A model generated the notes under the pieces. That model saw nothing but the letters and a program-made list of their open reading frames with translations, searched no databases and had not been told where the DNA came from. This document shows, piece by piece, positions 42,004 through 50,376 of a DNA stretch of 64,000 nt (position 1 is its first letter; each line of letters starts with the position of its first letter). Location of the stretch: contig NZ_JANJZA010000001.1 in assembly GCF_026157035.1 (NCBI RefSeq), positions 1,715,001 to 1,779,000 on the forward strand. Direction: 5' to 3'. The DNA comes from Sphingomicrobium nitratireducens (GTDB taxonomy: Bacteria; Pseudomonadota; Alphaproteobacteria; Sphingomonadales; Sphingomonadaceae). The position numbers were made by a program, and so were the translations under genes.

Positions 42004-42315
42004 CTAGCGCTTGCGGACGAACTCCGCGCGCAGGACGAGGCCCTTGATGCCGTCGAACTTGCAGTCGATTTCCTGCGCATCGCCGGTCAGCCGGATGGAC
42101 TTGATCAGCGTGCCGCGCTTGAGCGTCTGCCCCGCGCCCTTGACGTCGAGATCCTTGATCAGCGTAACCTGGTCGCCATCGGCAAGAAGGTTTCCCACCG
42201 CATCGCGCACCTCGACCTGGTCCGCGGACGCACGTTCCGCCTGCTTTTCGGCGAGTTCGGACGCTGGCATCCAGTCGCCCGAGACCTCGTCATAGACCCA
42301 TTCTTCCTCGCTCAC
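42004..42315 (-). CDS. PhnA/YjdM-like domain protein
   Basis: The 103 residues contain the PhnA C-terminal domain (VRDAVGNLLADGDQVTLIKDLDVKG, GTLIKSIRLT, DCKFDGIKGLVLRAEFVRK). The usual N-terminal zinc ribbon is replaced by a short acidic segment (SEEEWVYDEVSGDW). Despite the old name, PhnA-like proteins are not firmly tied to phosphonate use. The start overlaps the stop of the oxygenase gene by 4 nt. Confidence 0.85.
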   Translation of the reverse strand: MSEEEWVYDEVSGDWMPASELAEKQAERASADQVEVRDAVGNLLADGDQVTLIKDLDVKGAGQTLKRGTLIKSIRLTGDAQEIDCKFDGIKGLVLRAEFVRKR

Positions 42316-43265
42316 TTGAGCTTGATCTCGCGAAGGCGCTGCTGGAGGAATTCGTCCGCCGTGATCGGCGGCATCTTGGGCTCTTCGCCCTCGGGCACGC
42401 AGCCGGGCAGCGCCTCGATCAGGAAGTCGCTGCGGAAGTGCAGGAAGAAGGGCATCGAGTAGCGCGACGACGAGGCGCGCTCGGGCGCCGGGTTGATCAC
42501 GCGGTGCTGGGTCGAGGGCAGATAGCCGTTGGTCAGCCGGTCGAGCATATCGCCGATATTGATCGCCAGTTCGCCCGGCCCGGGCTTCACGTCCATCCAG
42601 CCGCCATCCTTGGTCAGCAGCTGGAGGCCCGCCTCTTCCGCGCCCAGCAGCAACGTGATCGCGTTGATGTCGCCATGCGCGCCCGCGCGGATATGCTCGC
42701 CCGGCTGCGCGGGGATCGGCGGGTAATGCAGCATGCGCATCACCGAGTTGCCGTCGCGGATCGCGTCGTCGAAAAATTCCTCGTCGATGCCGAGGAAGCG
42801 CGCGACCGCACGCAGCAGCTTGGCGCCGGCCTTGTCGAATTCGGCGTAGAGCGCCTTGAAGGTCTCCTCGAATTCGGCGACTTCCTTGGGCCAGACATTG
42901 TCGCCCATGTGGTCGCGAAAGCGATGGCCTTCGGGCAGGTCGCGCCCGACATGGTAGAATTCCTTCAGATCGTAGGCCTTGTGGCCCTTGGCGGTCTCGA
43001 CCCCGAACGGCGTATAGCCGCGCGCGCCGCCCCCGCCCTCGATGTGATAGCGACGCTTGACGTCCTCGGGCAGCGCGAAGAAGGCCGCGGCCTTTTCGTA
43101 GGCGCGGTCGATGAGTTCCTGCGGGACGCCGTGGTCCTTCACGATGGCAAAGCCGTAATTGACGAAGCTGTTGCCGAGGTCCTGGGCGAGCTTGTCCGGA
43201 TTGCTCTCGGCATCGGCAAGCGAAACGGTGGCGACCTTGTCGCTGGTAATCACATCGGTGCTCAT
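42312..43265 (-). CDS. Isopenicillin N synthase-like 2OG-Fe(II) oxygenase
   Basis: The 317 residues have the double-stranded beta-helix iron site: His-Gly-Asp in GAHGDINAITLL, the distal His in STQHRVINP and the RYSMPFF Arg-Ser that binds 2-oxoglutarate. The N-terminal DIOX_N region (VNYGFAIVKDHGVP) is typical. The substrate is unknown; this group is common in Proteobacteria and not a sign of antibiotic synthesis. Upstream of and coupled to the PhnA-like gene. Confidence 0.9.
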   Translation of the reverse strand: MSTDVITSDKVATVSLADAESNPDKLAQDLGNSFVNYGFAIVKDHGVPQELIDRAYEKAAAFFALPEDVKRRYHIEGGGGARGYTPFGVETAKGHKAYDLKEFYHVGRDLPEGHRFRDHMGDNVWPKEVAEFEETFKALYAEFDKAGAKLLRAVARFLGIDEEFFDDAIRDGNSVMRMLHYPPIPAQPGEHIRAGAHGDINAITLLLGAEEAGLQLLTKDGGWMDVKPGPGELAINIGDMLDRLTNGYLPSTQHRVINPAPERASSSRYSMPFFLHFRSDFLIEALPGCVPEGEEPKMPPITADEFLQQRLREIKLK

Positions 43266-43322
43266 GGAGCGCGCTCTAGCGCCCCATTCCCTTCCAAGCA
43301 ATTGATTGTCGTCAAACGATAA

Positions 43323-45224
43323 TCAGCCGATCAGCAGAGCGCCCTCGAGTTTCTTCAAGCGGCGGGCGAGCCAGCCATGCGCGAACGCTTCCTCGATCGC
43401 CACGACATCACCGAACCGCTCGAGCGCATCCACCAGGAATGCGGCCATCTGCATCCCGTCATAGCCTTTCCGACACTTGAACAGTACGACCAGCTGCGGC
43501 GAGACCGAAAATGAGCGCATGCGATGCGCGACGCGCACGCGCTCGAGCCCGGCAACGTCGCCGATCCACTCCAGAATTTCCTCGCGCAGCTCGGGATCGA
43601 TGGCGCGAAAGTCGCACTTGCCGTCAAGTCGAGCGCTTTCGTCCTGCGCATCCGCCGCACGCTGAGCGGCGAGATCGACCTTCGCCCCTACGCGCTCCGA
43701 CCCGGCCTCGTCGCCGAGCCGCTCGAGCAGGTCGAGTGCCATCGCGAGCGCGTTTGGCCCCATTTCGTGGTCGAGCTCGGCAGCATGTTCGAACAGGACG
43801 ACGGCCGCGCGGTCGTCCGTCGCGGCTAACGCCAGCCCCGCTTCCATGCACACGATCGGATCGTCGGGGAACCGCGTCACCACGCCGGAATAGGCTTGGG
43901 CCCGCGCCTCGTCGCCGCGGATCTCGCCAGTCAATTCGGCAAGGCGCCGATGCTGCGTTTTCGACAATGCGTCCACGCCTTTCGCCTCGAGCGCCTCCAT
44001 CTCGTCAAGCAGCGCCTCGCGAATGTCCTTCTGTGCCAGCCAGTTCTCGCCGCACCGCTCGCGCCAGCGCGCGTCGAACTCCGCCTCCAACCGGACCAGC
44101 GCTGCCGGAGCGATGAGGTCGCGTGCGCCGCTCCGCTCGTAAGGCGGCGGAGGGGTAGCGGGCTCGCCGAGCGCCGCAAGGCGCTGCGTCAGGGTCGGAT
44201 GCGTGTCGTCGAGTCCCGGGTGCTCGGCGAGCGAGGCCTCGAGCGCCTTGCGCGCAACGTCCTCGCAGGCCGTGTCGCCCGGCTCGAGGAAATGGCGTGC
44301 CGACAGCGACGAGGCGCTTTCGGGCATGGGCTCTCCGAGCGGCGCTCCATTCCATACTTCTGCCCAGCGGAACCCGGCGCGCGCGCCCTGCATGTCGAGC
44401 CGCTTGAGGGCATTGGCGACTTCGCTCGGCCCGACCAACCGCGCCGCGACCGCGTCCGCCTCATATTCCTGACGCCGCGCAAGCGTGAAGCTGTAGGCGG
44501 CGAACCACGGCGAATACCAGTTGAAGAACTTGCGCAGGCCGGCCGCGACGATCCCGTCCGGCAGTTCCTGCGACAGGCGGAACCAGCGCATCCGTACCCG
44601 GTAGACGAAGCTCGCGCTGCGCCCGTGATCGCCGGCGAAATGACCGAATTCGTGCGCGATCACGGCTTGCACCTCGCGTGGCGGAAGTGCGTGAAGCAGG
44701 TCGAGGCCCAAGTAGAGGCGGCTGACATTTCCGAACGGCCCGAAGCGCGGCTGCTGCGACACGGCCGCGTTGAGTTCGTCGTTGAGGATGACTTCGTCGA
44801 GCCTCGGTCCGCCCGTTTCGCGCTCCAGCGTATCGAGAAAATCGAACAGGCGCGGCGCATCGGCACGCTCGAGCCTGACCCCGTCAACGGGCAATTTCGG
44901 CAGGTTGAGTGCCCTGATCACCCCAAAGGCGGCCAGCCCGACGACGATCAGCAGCTTGATCAAGGCTGCACCACCGCGCGACCCGCCGCTCATCAGGGTC
45001 ATCACGATCGCTATGCCCGTCCCGATCAGCAGGACGAGGATCGCCCCGATGAAGACGTAGCCGAGCAGCCCCGCGGCCAGCACGCGCCTCGCGTGCGAGC
45101 GACTTCCGGTTTCGGCCTGCCGCTCCATCCGCTCGACGAGGGGCTGGTAGCGAGGCAGAATCCCAAGCGTTTCGCCCCACGCGCCCGCGCGATCGAGCCT
45201 GATAGACGCCATCTCGATACTCAC
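43323..45224 (-). CDS. M48 family membrane metallopeptidase with C-terminal helical domain
   Basis: 633 residues. Two hydrophobic helices (about 50-80 and 87-106) precede an M48 zinc-protease domain with HEFGH at residues 191-195 and a downstream EYEADAVAA Glu ligand. The last about 200 residues form a helical, TPR-like region (AGLALAATDDRAAVVLFEHAAELD). It resembles the HtpX/YfgC-related group that degrades misfolded envelope proteins; the exact substrate is unknown. It follows nupC by 48 bp. Confidence 0.88.
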   Translation of the reverse strand: MSIEMASIRLDRAGAWGETLGILPRYQPLVERMERQAETGSRSHARRVLAAGLLGYVFIGAILVLLIGTGIAIVMTLMSGGSRGGAALIKLLIVVGLAAFGVIRALNLPKLPVDGVRLERADAPRLFDFLDTLERETGGPRLDEVILNDELNAAVSQQPRFGPFGNVSRLYLGLDLLHALPPREVQAVIAHEFGHFAGDHGRSASFVYRVRMRWFRLSQELPDGIVAAGLRKFFNWYSPWFAAYSFTLARRQEYEADAVAARLVGPSEVANALKRLDMQGARAGFRWAEVWNGAPLGEPMPESASSLSARHFLEPGDTACEDVARKALEASLAEHPGLDDTHPTLTQRLAALGEPATPPPPYERSGARDLIAPAALVRLEAEFDARWRERCGENWLAQKDIREALLDEMEALEAKGVDALSKTQHRRLAELTGEIRGDEARAQAYSGVVTRFPDDPIVCMEAGLALAATDDRAAVVLFEHAAELDHEMGPNALAMALDLLERLGDEAGSERVGAKVDLAAQRAADAQDESARLDGKCDFRAIDPELREEILEWIGDVAGLERVRVAHRMRSFSVSPQLVVLFKCRKGYDGMQMAAFLVDALERFGDVVAIEEAFAHGWLARRLKKLEGALLIG

Positions 45225-45272
45225 TCCGGTTCGAACTCGCGCGAGTGTCGCCCCGAAACTTTCAAGAAAATG

Positions 45273-46598
45273 CTAAAAGCTCAGCAGCAGTCCCGCGAGC
45301 GCCGCCGACATGAGGTTGGCGAGCGAACCTGCGGCCAGCGCGCGCAGCCCCAGCTTCGCAATCACCGGGCGCTGGTTTGGCGCGAGCCCGCCCGTCACCG
45401 CCATCTGAATCGCGATCGAGGAGAAGTTGGCGAAGCCGCACAGCGCGAAGGTGACGATCGCCACCGTGCGCGTCGACAGGCCGTCCATCGCGCCGAGGTC
45501 GATGAAGGCGACGAATTCGTTCAGCACCACCTTGGTCCCGAACAGGCCGCCCGCGACCTGCGCCTCGTTCCACGGCACGCCGATCAGCCACATGATCGGC
45601 TGGAAGATCAGGCCGACGATCTTCTGGAAGGTGAGGTCTTCCATCCCGAACCAGCCGCCGATCCCGCCGAGGATGCCGTTGGCGAGCGCGACGAGCGCGA
45701 CGAACGCCAGCACCATCGCCGCCACCGCGACCGCCAGCTTGACGCCGGTCTGCGCGCCCTGGGCCGCAGCCATGATGATGTTTGCCGGTTTTTCCTCGTC
45801 GCCATGGTCGGACAGGTCGACTTCCTCGACGTCGCGCACGCCCGGCAGACTGTTGACGTCCTGGCGGTTGTAGGCTGCCGCGGCCGCACCTGCTGGTTCC
45901 TTGGCGACCGCCGCGGCGCTGCCTTCCTCAATCGGCACGGACTTGGGATCGGGCATGATGATCTTGGCCATCACGATGCCGCCCGGCGCCGACATGAAGG
46001 CGGCCGCGAGCAGGAACTCGATGTCGATCCCCATCGCCGCATAGGCCGCGAGGATCGTCCCCGCGACTCCCGCCATGCCGACGCTCATGATGGTGAACAG
46101 CTGGCTCGGCGCAAGGCTTGCGAGATAGGGCTTGATGACTAGCGGGCTTTCCGACTGGCCGACGAAGATGTTGGCCGCCGCGGCCAGGCTCTCGACCTTG
46201 GTGATGCCCGTGATCTTCTGGAGGCCGCCGCCGATCCATTTGATGATCAGCTGCATGATGCCGAGATAATAGAGGATCGAGATGAGCGCGGCGAAGAAGA
46301 CGATTACCGGCAGCGCGGCGATCGCGAAGCTGTTGGCGCCATGTTCGGGGGTCGCGATCGGGCCGAAGATGAAGGCGGTACCCGCGGCGGCATAGCCGAG
46401 CAGGTTCGAAACGCCCCCTGCCGCCCATTGCAGCGCGTCCTTGCCCCACGGCACGTAGAGCACCAGCGCCGCGATCGACGCCTGCAGCGCGAACGCCGCG
46501 CCGACCACGCGCAGGCGGATCGCCCGGCGGTCGGTGGAAAGCAGGAATGCGAGAAGAAGGATGAGGGCGATGCCCGCAAGGCTCATCAGGATATTCAT
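45273..46598 (-). CDS. nupC: Concentrative nucleoside transporter (NupC/CNT family)
   Basis: Imports nucleosides using an ion gradient across the inner membrane. 441 residues, about ten helices. The family motifs are GQSESPLVIKPYL (first half) and KVVLNEFVAF with ALCGFANFSSIAIQ (second half). A cytoplasmic loop near 225-280 is unusually long and Ala/Asp-rich. It lies 31 bp after the LOG gene, in an operon with adenosine kinase. Confidence 0.94.
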   Translation of the reverse strand: MNILMSLAGIALILLLAFLLSTDRRAIRLRVVGAAFALQASIAALVLYVPWGKDALQWAAGGVSNLLGYAAAGTAFIFGPIATPEHGANSFAIAALPVIVFFAALISILYYLGIMQLIIKWIGGGLQKITGITKVESLAAAANIFVGQSESPLVIKPYLASLAPSQLFTIMSVGMAGVAGTILAAYAAMGIDIEFLLAAAFMSAPGGIVMAKIIMPDPKSVPIEEGSAAAVAKEPAGAAAAAYNRQDVNSLPGVRDVEEVDLSDHGDEEKPANIIMAAAQGAQTGVKLAVAVAAMVLAFVALVALANGILGGIGGWFGMEDLTFQKIVGLIFQPIMWLIGVPWNEAQVAGGLFGTKVVLNEFVAFIDLGAMDGLSTRTVAIVTFALCGFANFSSIAIQMAVTGGLAPNQRPVIAKLGLRALAAGSLANLMSAALAGLLLSF

Positions 46599-46629
46599 GC
46601 GATTTGCGTCCCCTCCCCGGTGGCGCTTC

Positions 46630-47205
46630 TTACCAGACCATGCCTTCTGACGCGTTGGCCGCGGCTTCGTCCAGCTTTTTCAACGCTTCCTCCGGACTGG
46701 CCGCCAGCATCAGCTGCTTGCGCCGGTCTTCGGAGAGGAAACCCTGCCGCATGACCGTGTCCATGAACCCGTCGAGCCCGTCCCAGAACGCACCGACGTT
46801 CAACAGGCAGAACGGCTTGGAATGATAGCCGAGCGCGTTCCAGGTCCACGCCTCGAACAGCTCGTCGAGCGTCCCGATCCCGCCCGGCAGGCAGACGAAG
46901 GCGTCGGCCAGTTCGGTCATCTTGGCCTTGCGCTCGTGCATGTCGGCGACCGGATAGAGCTCGGTGCAGCCGGTATGCGCGACCTCGACATCGACCAGCG
47001 CCTGCGGGATCACCCCGAACACCTTGCCGCCCTTCTCGAGCATGCGATCGGCAACGATCCCCATGAGCCCGAGCTTGCCGCCCCCGTAGACGAGGTCGAT
47101 GCCGCGTTCGACCATCAGGTCGGCGAGCCGCACCGCGGCGTCGGCGTAGGCGGGATCGACCCCGGGCTTGGAGCCGCAATAGACGGCCAGCTTGGCAATG
47201 CTCAT
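46630..47205 (-). CDS. LOG family (TIGR00730) nucleotide phosphoribohydrolase
   Basis: 191 residues with a Rossmann-like fold and the signature PGGIGTLDELFE near residue 110, plus YGGGKLGLMG. Family members cleave AMP or N6-modified AMP to the base and ribose-5-phosphate; older annotation calls them lysine decarboxylase. ATGA overlap with adenosine kinase upstream and nupC downstream place it in purine nucleoside salvage. Confidence 0.9.
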   Translation of the reverse strand: MSIAKLAVYCGSKPGVDPAYADAAVRLADLMVERGIDLVYGGGKLGLMGIVADRMLEKGGKVFGVIPQALVDVEVAHTGCTELYPVADMHERKAKMTELADAFVCLPGGIGTLDELFEAWTWNALGYHSKPFCLLNVGAFWDGLDGFMDTVMRQGFLSEDRRKQLMLAASPEEALKKLDEAAANASEGMVW

Positions 47206-48188
47206 AGCGCGACCAGCTCCTTCATGTTCGCTTCGGGACGCGCGCCGAAATGCGAGATGACCTCGGCCGCCGCCTTCGCGCCCGTCTCTAGGCACTGGCG
47301 CACCGGCTTGCCCTTGGCGCGCGCGGCGAGGAAGCCGGCGGCGAACATGTCGCCCGCGCCCGTCGTGTCGACGACCTTCTCGACCGGCGCGGCGGAAATC
47401 TCGGTGCGATGTCCGTCCTGGAGCGCCATCGCGCCTTGTGCGCCCTTAGTGATGACCAGCGTCGGCACCTTGCCCGCCATCAGCGCCAGCGCGACGTCGA
47501 GATCGTCGTGGCCGGTCAGCTGGCGAAGCTCGTCCTCGTTGGCGAACAGCAGGTCGACGCCCTTGTTGTCGATCATGTCCTGGAACGCGCCGCGGCGCCC
47601 GGCGATGCACACGCTTTCAGACAGGGTGAACGCGACCTCGCGGCTCGCCTCGTGCGCGTAGTCGATCGCCTTCATCATCGCCGCGCGCGGCTTCTCGGGG
47701 CCGAACAGATAGCCTTCGAGATAGAGGATCGCGCTGTCGCGGATGAGCGCGGGCGAGATCGCGTCGGCGGTCAGCTCGTGGCTCGCGCCGGGCGCGGTAT
47801 TCATCGTGCGCTGGCCGTCGGGGGTGACGAGGATCAGGCAGCGCCCGGTCGGCGGCCCATCCACCAGCGGCGGCGTGTCGAAATGGACGCCGAGCGCGTG
47901 CATGTCATGCTCGAAGATCATGCCCAGCTGGTCCTCGGCCACTTGCCCGATGAAGGCGCTCCTGCCGCCCATCGCGGCTATGCCCGCCATAGAGTTGGCG
48001 GCCGACCCGCCCGACATCTCGCGCGCCATGCCCATCGCGTCGTACAGCCGGTCCGCCGCCTCGGGCGTCATCAGCTGCATCGAGCCGCGCGGCAGGCCGT
48101 GCGTGTCGAGGAATGCATCGTCGCACGACGCGATCACATCGACGATGGCGTCGCCCATCGCGACGATATCAAAACGGGTCTCGGCCAT
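47202..48188 (-). CDS. Adenosine kinase (PfkB family)
   Basis: Phosphorylates adenosine to AMP. 328 residues with the ribokinase-family N-terminal glycine motif (SGGSAANSMAGIAAMGGRSAF) and C-terminal DTTGAGDMFAAGFL containing the catalytic Asp. It is the first gene of the salvage operon ado kinase-LOG-nupC. Confidence 0.9.
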   Translation of the reverse strand: MAETRFDIVAMGDAIVDVIASCDDAFLDTHGLPRGSMQLMTPEAADRLYDAMGMAREMSGGSAANSMAGIAAMGGRSAFIGQVAEDQLGMIFEHDMHALGVHFDTPPLVDGPPTGRCLILVTPDGQRTMNTAPGASHELTADAISPALIRDSAILYLEGYLFGPEKPRAAMMKAIDYAHEASREVAFTLSESVCIAGRRGAFQDMIDNKGVDLLFANEDELRQLTGHDDLDVALALMAGKVPTLVITKGAQGAMALQDGHRTEISAAPVEKVVDTTGAGDMFAAGFLAARAKGKPVRQCLETGAKAAAEVISHFGARPEANMKELVAL

Positions 48189-48301
48189 GGCCCCTGTCGG
48201 TCAAACTCACTGGATTGGCTGGATAAAGTCGCGGTGCCCTATCCACTGCTCGCCATGCGGTCAATCAAAAGCCTTGGCTTTTCGTTCCCAATCGCTAGGC
48301 C

Positions 48302-48952
48302 ATGCGCATGGCAGAGGACACTTCGCGCGCCATCCCGCGCTCGCTTTTCGCTTTTTCGGTTTTCTATGGCGGCATGGTCTGCATCGCGGGCGTGCTCGCC
48401 AACAAGCAGGTCGCGCTCGGCCCGCTCGCGGTCGAAGCCGGCATCTTCGCCTTCCTGATGCTGGTCGTCACCTCGTCGGCGGTGACCGAACTGTTCGGTG
48501 CCGCCACCGGTCGTCGCCTCGTCCTCTACGGCTTCGTGCCGCTCGTCATCTCCTCGCTGCTGACGCTCTTCATCCTCCAGCTGCCCGCCGCGGCCGAGAT
48601 GGATCCCGCGCGCCTGTCGGCCTACGAGCTGATCCTCTCCTCGACCCCGCGCATCTGGATCGGCGGCATCATCGCCTACGGCATTTCGACGATGCTCAAC
48701 GTGTGGATTTTCGACAAGATGAAGCGCGGGGAAGGCAAGCTCGTGTGGCTGCGCGCCGCGGTCGCCGGCATGATCAGTCAGGCGCTCGACACCCTCATCT
48801 TCATCTCGATCGCCTTCTACGGCGTGTTCCCGATCATGGAGCTCATGCTCGGCCAGATGCTCGCCAAGGTGGTGCTGTCCGCGATCGCCTTCCCTCCGCT
48901 CATCACGCTGATGGTCGCGCTGGCGAAGAAACTCGACGCACCCGCCGCCTAA
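48302..48952 (+). CDS. Queuosine precursor transporter (QPTR/YhhQ family)
   Basis: 216 residues, six hydrophobic helices, with the DUF165 features GVLANKQV and VTSSAVTELFG, a middle SSTPRIWIGGIIAYGIS segment and QALDTLIFISIAFYG. YhhQ takes up preQ0/preQ1 for tRNA queuosine. ATG at 48302 or 48308. No preQ1 riboswitch is recognised in the short upstream gap. Its stop overlaps the convergent SIMPL gene. Confidence 0.88.
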   Translation: MRMAEDTSRAIPRSLFAFSVFYGGMVCIAGVLANKQVALGPLAVEAGIFAFLMLVVTSSAVTELFGAATGRRLVLYGFVPLVISSLLTLFILQLPAAAEMDPARLSAYELILSSTPRIWIGGIIAYGISTMLNVWIFDKMKRGEGKLVWLRAAVAGMISQALDTLIFISIAFYGVFPIMELMLGQMLAKVVLSAIAFPPLITLMVALAKKLDAPAA

Positions 48953-49698
48953 CGTTCGAGCGTGTAGAGCACGCGCACGGTCACCTGTTCGCCGATTTCC
49001 GCGCCCAGCAGCGCGCCGCCACCCCGTTCGGGCACCGGCGGCGGCGGGGGCGGCGGTGCACCGTTCATCACGCGCGAGCCGGTGACGATGATCGCCTCGC
49101 CGCTGTGGAACGACTGGCCTTCCTCAATGCTGACCAGCCGCGCGCGCGCAAATCCGCGAAGCTGCGCATATTCGGCCGCCTCGGCATCGGCCCGCTCGAG
49201 CGCGCGCTTCCTCGCCACCGCGCGCAGCGACAGACGGTCCTCGAGGTCGAAACTCGGCCCGTTGACCGACGACACGTTGGCCTCGCCCAGCCGGTCGAGC
49301 AGCGCGGGAATGTCCGCGTCGAGGGTCGTCTCGAAGCTCATGCTGGCCGAGCCCGTGTAGCCGACGAAGACCGGACGACGCCCGCCATAGTCGTAACGCT
49401 GGCCCAGCGAGATGTTGCTGGTGGTGAGGTCGTCCTTCTCGATCCCCGCCGCCTCGAGCGTCGCGACCAGTTCCGACAGGCGCTGCGTCGCCGCGTTGAG
49501 CGCCTCGCGCGCGGTCGACTTCTCCTCGCTGATCCCGACCTGGAAGCGCACGATATCGGGTTCGCGCGTCACTTCCTCGGACACCTGGAGCGTCAGGACA
49601 GGCGTCTCGCGCGCCTCGGCTAGACTGGCTTCTACCTGCGCGAAGGCGGGTGAAGACACCGCAAGCGCGGCAAGGACGGCAAGGCTGCGGGAAATCAT
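48949..49698 (-). CDS. Exported SIMPL domain (DUF541) protein
   Basis: 249 residues with a signal peptide ending VSSPAFAQ. The SIMPL domain shows VSEEVTREPDIVRFQVGIS and LGQRYDYGGRRPVFVGY. A poly-proline stretch (about eight Pro) near residue 215 precedes the last strand. E. coli YggE, a family member, lessens oxidative stress; the role here is unknown. Confidence 0.9.
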   Translation of the reverse strand: MISRSLAVLAALAVSSPAFAQVEASLAEARETPVLTLQVSEEVTREPDIVRFQVGISEEKSTAREALNAATQRLSELVATLEAAGIEKDDLTTSNISLGQRYDYGGRRPVFVGYTGSASMSFETTLDADIPALLDRLGEANVSSVNGPSFDLEDRLSLRAVARKRALERADAEAAEYAQLRGFARARLVSIEEGQSFHSGEAIIVTGSRVMNGAPPPPPPPVPERGGGALLGAEIGEQVTVRVLYTLER

Positions 49699-49786
49699 GG
49701 CGAACTCCTACTCACGTGAACTGCATGAACCCGCCGAAAATGCGCCGGTTCCGGCACCAACGCGCCGCCCATGCATTGTCGAGGCC

Positions 49787-50074
49787 ATGGATATACGGTT
49801 CGAAGAGCGCGGCGATCGCGGCCGCTGGTACGCCAATGTCGAGGGCAGCGAGCGCGAAGCCGAGATGACCTATTCGCGCTCGGGCGAGAACACGATCATG
49901 ATCGATCATACCTTCGTCCCCGACGAGGCGCGCGGTCACGGCGTCGGTGCCGAACTCGCCGAAAATGCCATCGCCCATGCGCGCCGGGAAGGATGGAAGG
50001 TCATTCCGGTCTGCCCGTTCGTCAAGGCGCTCGCGGACAGTCACGAGGCGTGGAGCGACGTGATCGCCGACTAG
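49787..50074 (+). CDS. Mini-GNAT N-acetyltransferase (YjdJ/Gtn10-like)
   Basis: 95 residues covering only the core GNAT motif: AEMTYSR, HTFVPDEARGHGVGAELAENA and WKVIPVCPFVKAL. Members are small acetyltransferases lacking the N-terminal strand-helix of full GNATs. ATG at 49787 fits the family; the frame upstream is open but overlaps the divergent SIMPL start. Confidence 0.88.
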   Translation: MDIRFEERGDRGRWYANVEGSEREAEMTYSRSGENTIMIDHTFVPDEARGHGVGAELAENAIAHARREGWKVIPVCPFVKALADSHEAWSDVIAD

Positions 50075-50376
50075 GTTGTTGCGCCCCCGCAAGCGTGATG
50101 CGCATCCGCAACGTGCGCGAAAAATTGACATCGGTGTCAGCGGATTTCCTAGGCCCGTCAGCCACTTTGGTCCCGCGCGGCCTTGTCTTTGCCACATTTC
50201 CCTTTAAAGGGCCCCGCGTGGTCGCCAGTTAGCGATCGGGTGGGTGGGAATTTTCTCACAGTCGAGCAGCGTGATGGCAGGCCGCCACGGCCCTGTCATG
50301 GCCTTGTCTCAAACCCCCGATAGCTGGCCCGGTGCCTGAATGAGAGCGGGTTACCTTTCACCAATTGGGGTTTACA
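50075..50376. other. Promoter region of the TonB-dependent receptor
   Basis: 302 bp without a gene. It contains a LacI-like palindrome (50126-50139) overlapping a TTGACA hexamer and a separate perfect 12-bp palindrome CCCTTTAAAGGG at 50200-50211. Confidence 0.5.
50126..50139. promoter_or_regulatory. LacI-family-like operator overlapping a -35 element
   Basis: TGACATCGGTGTCA is symmetric at 12 of 14 positions with a central CG, the form of LacI-family operators described for sugar regulons in Caulobacter and Xanthomonas. TTGACA at 50125-50130 overlaps it. It lies about 240 bp upstream of the receptor GTG. Confidence 0.5.

Noticed and set aside
43896-46142. A 748-codon plus-strand frame crossing the M48 protease and nupC genes
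   Set aside because: It spans two unrelated real genes on the other strand and has no recognisable domain; a shadow of GC-rich coding.
48189-48301. preQ1 riboswitch in front of the queuosine-precursor transporter
   Set aside because: The gap lacks the characteristic preQ1-I or preQ1-II sequence pattern and is short.
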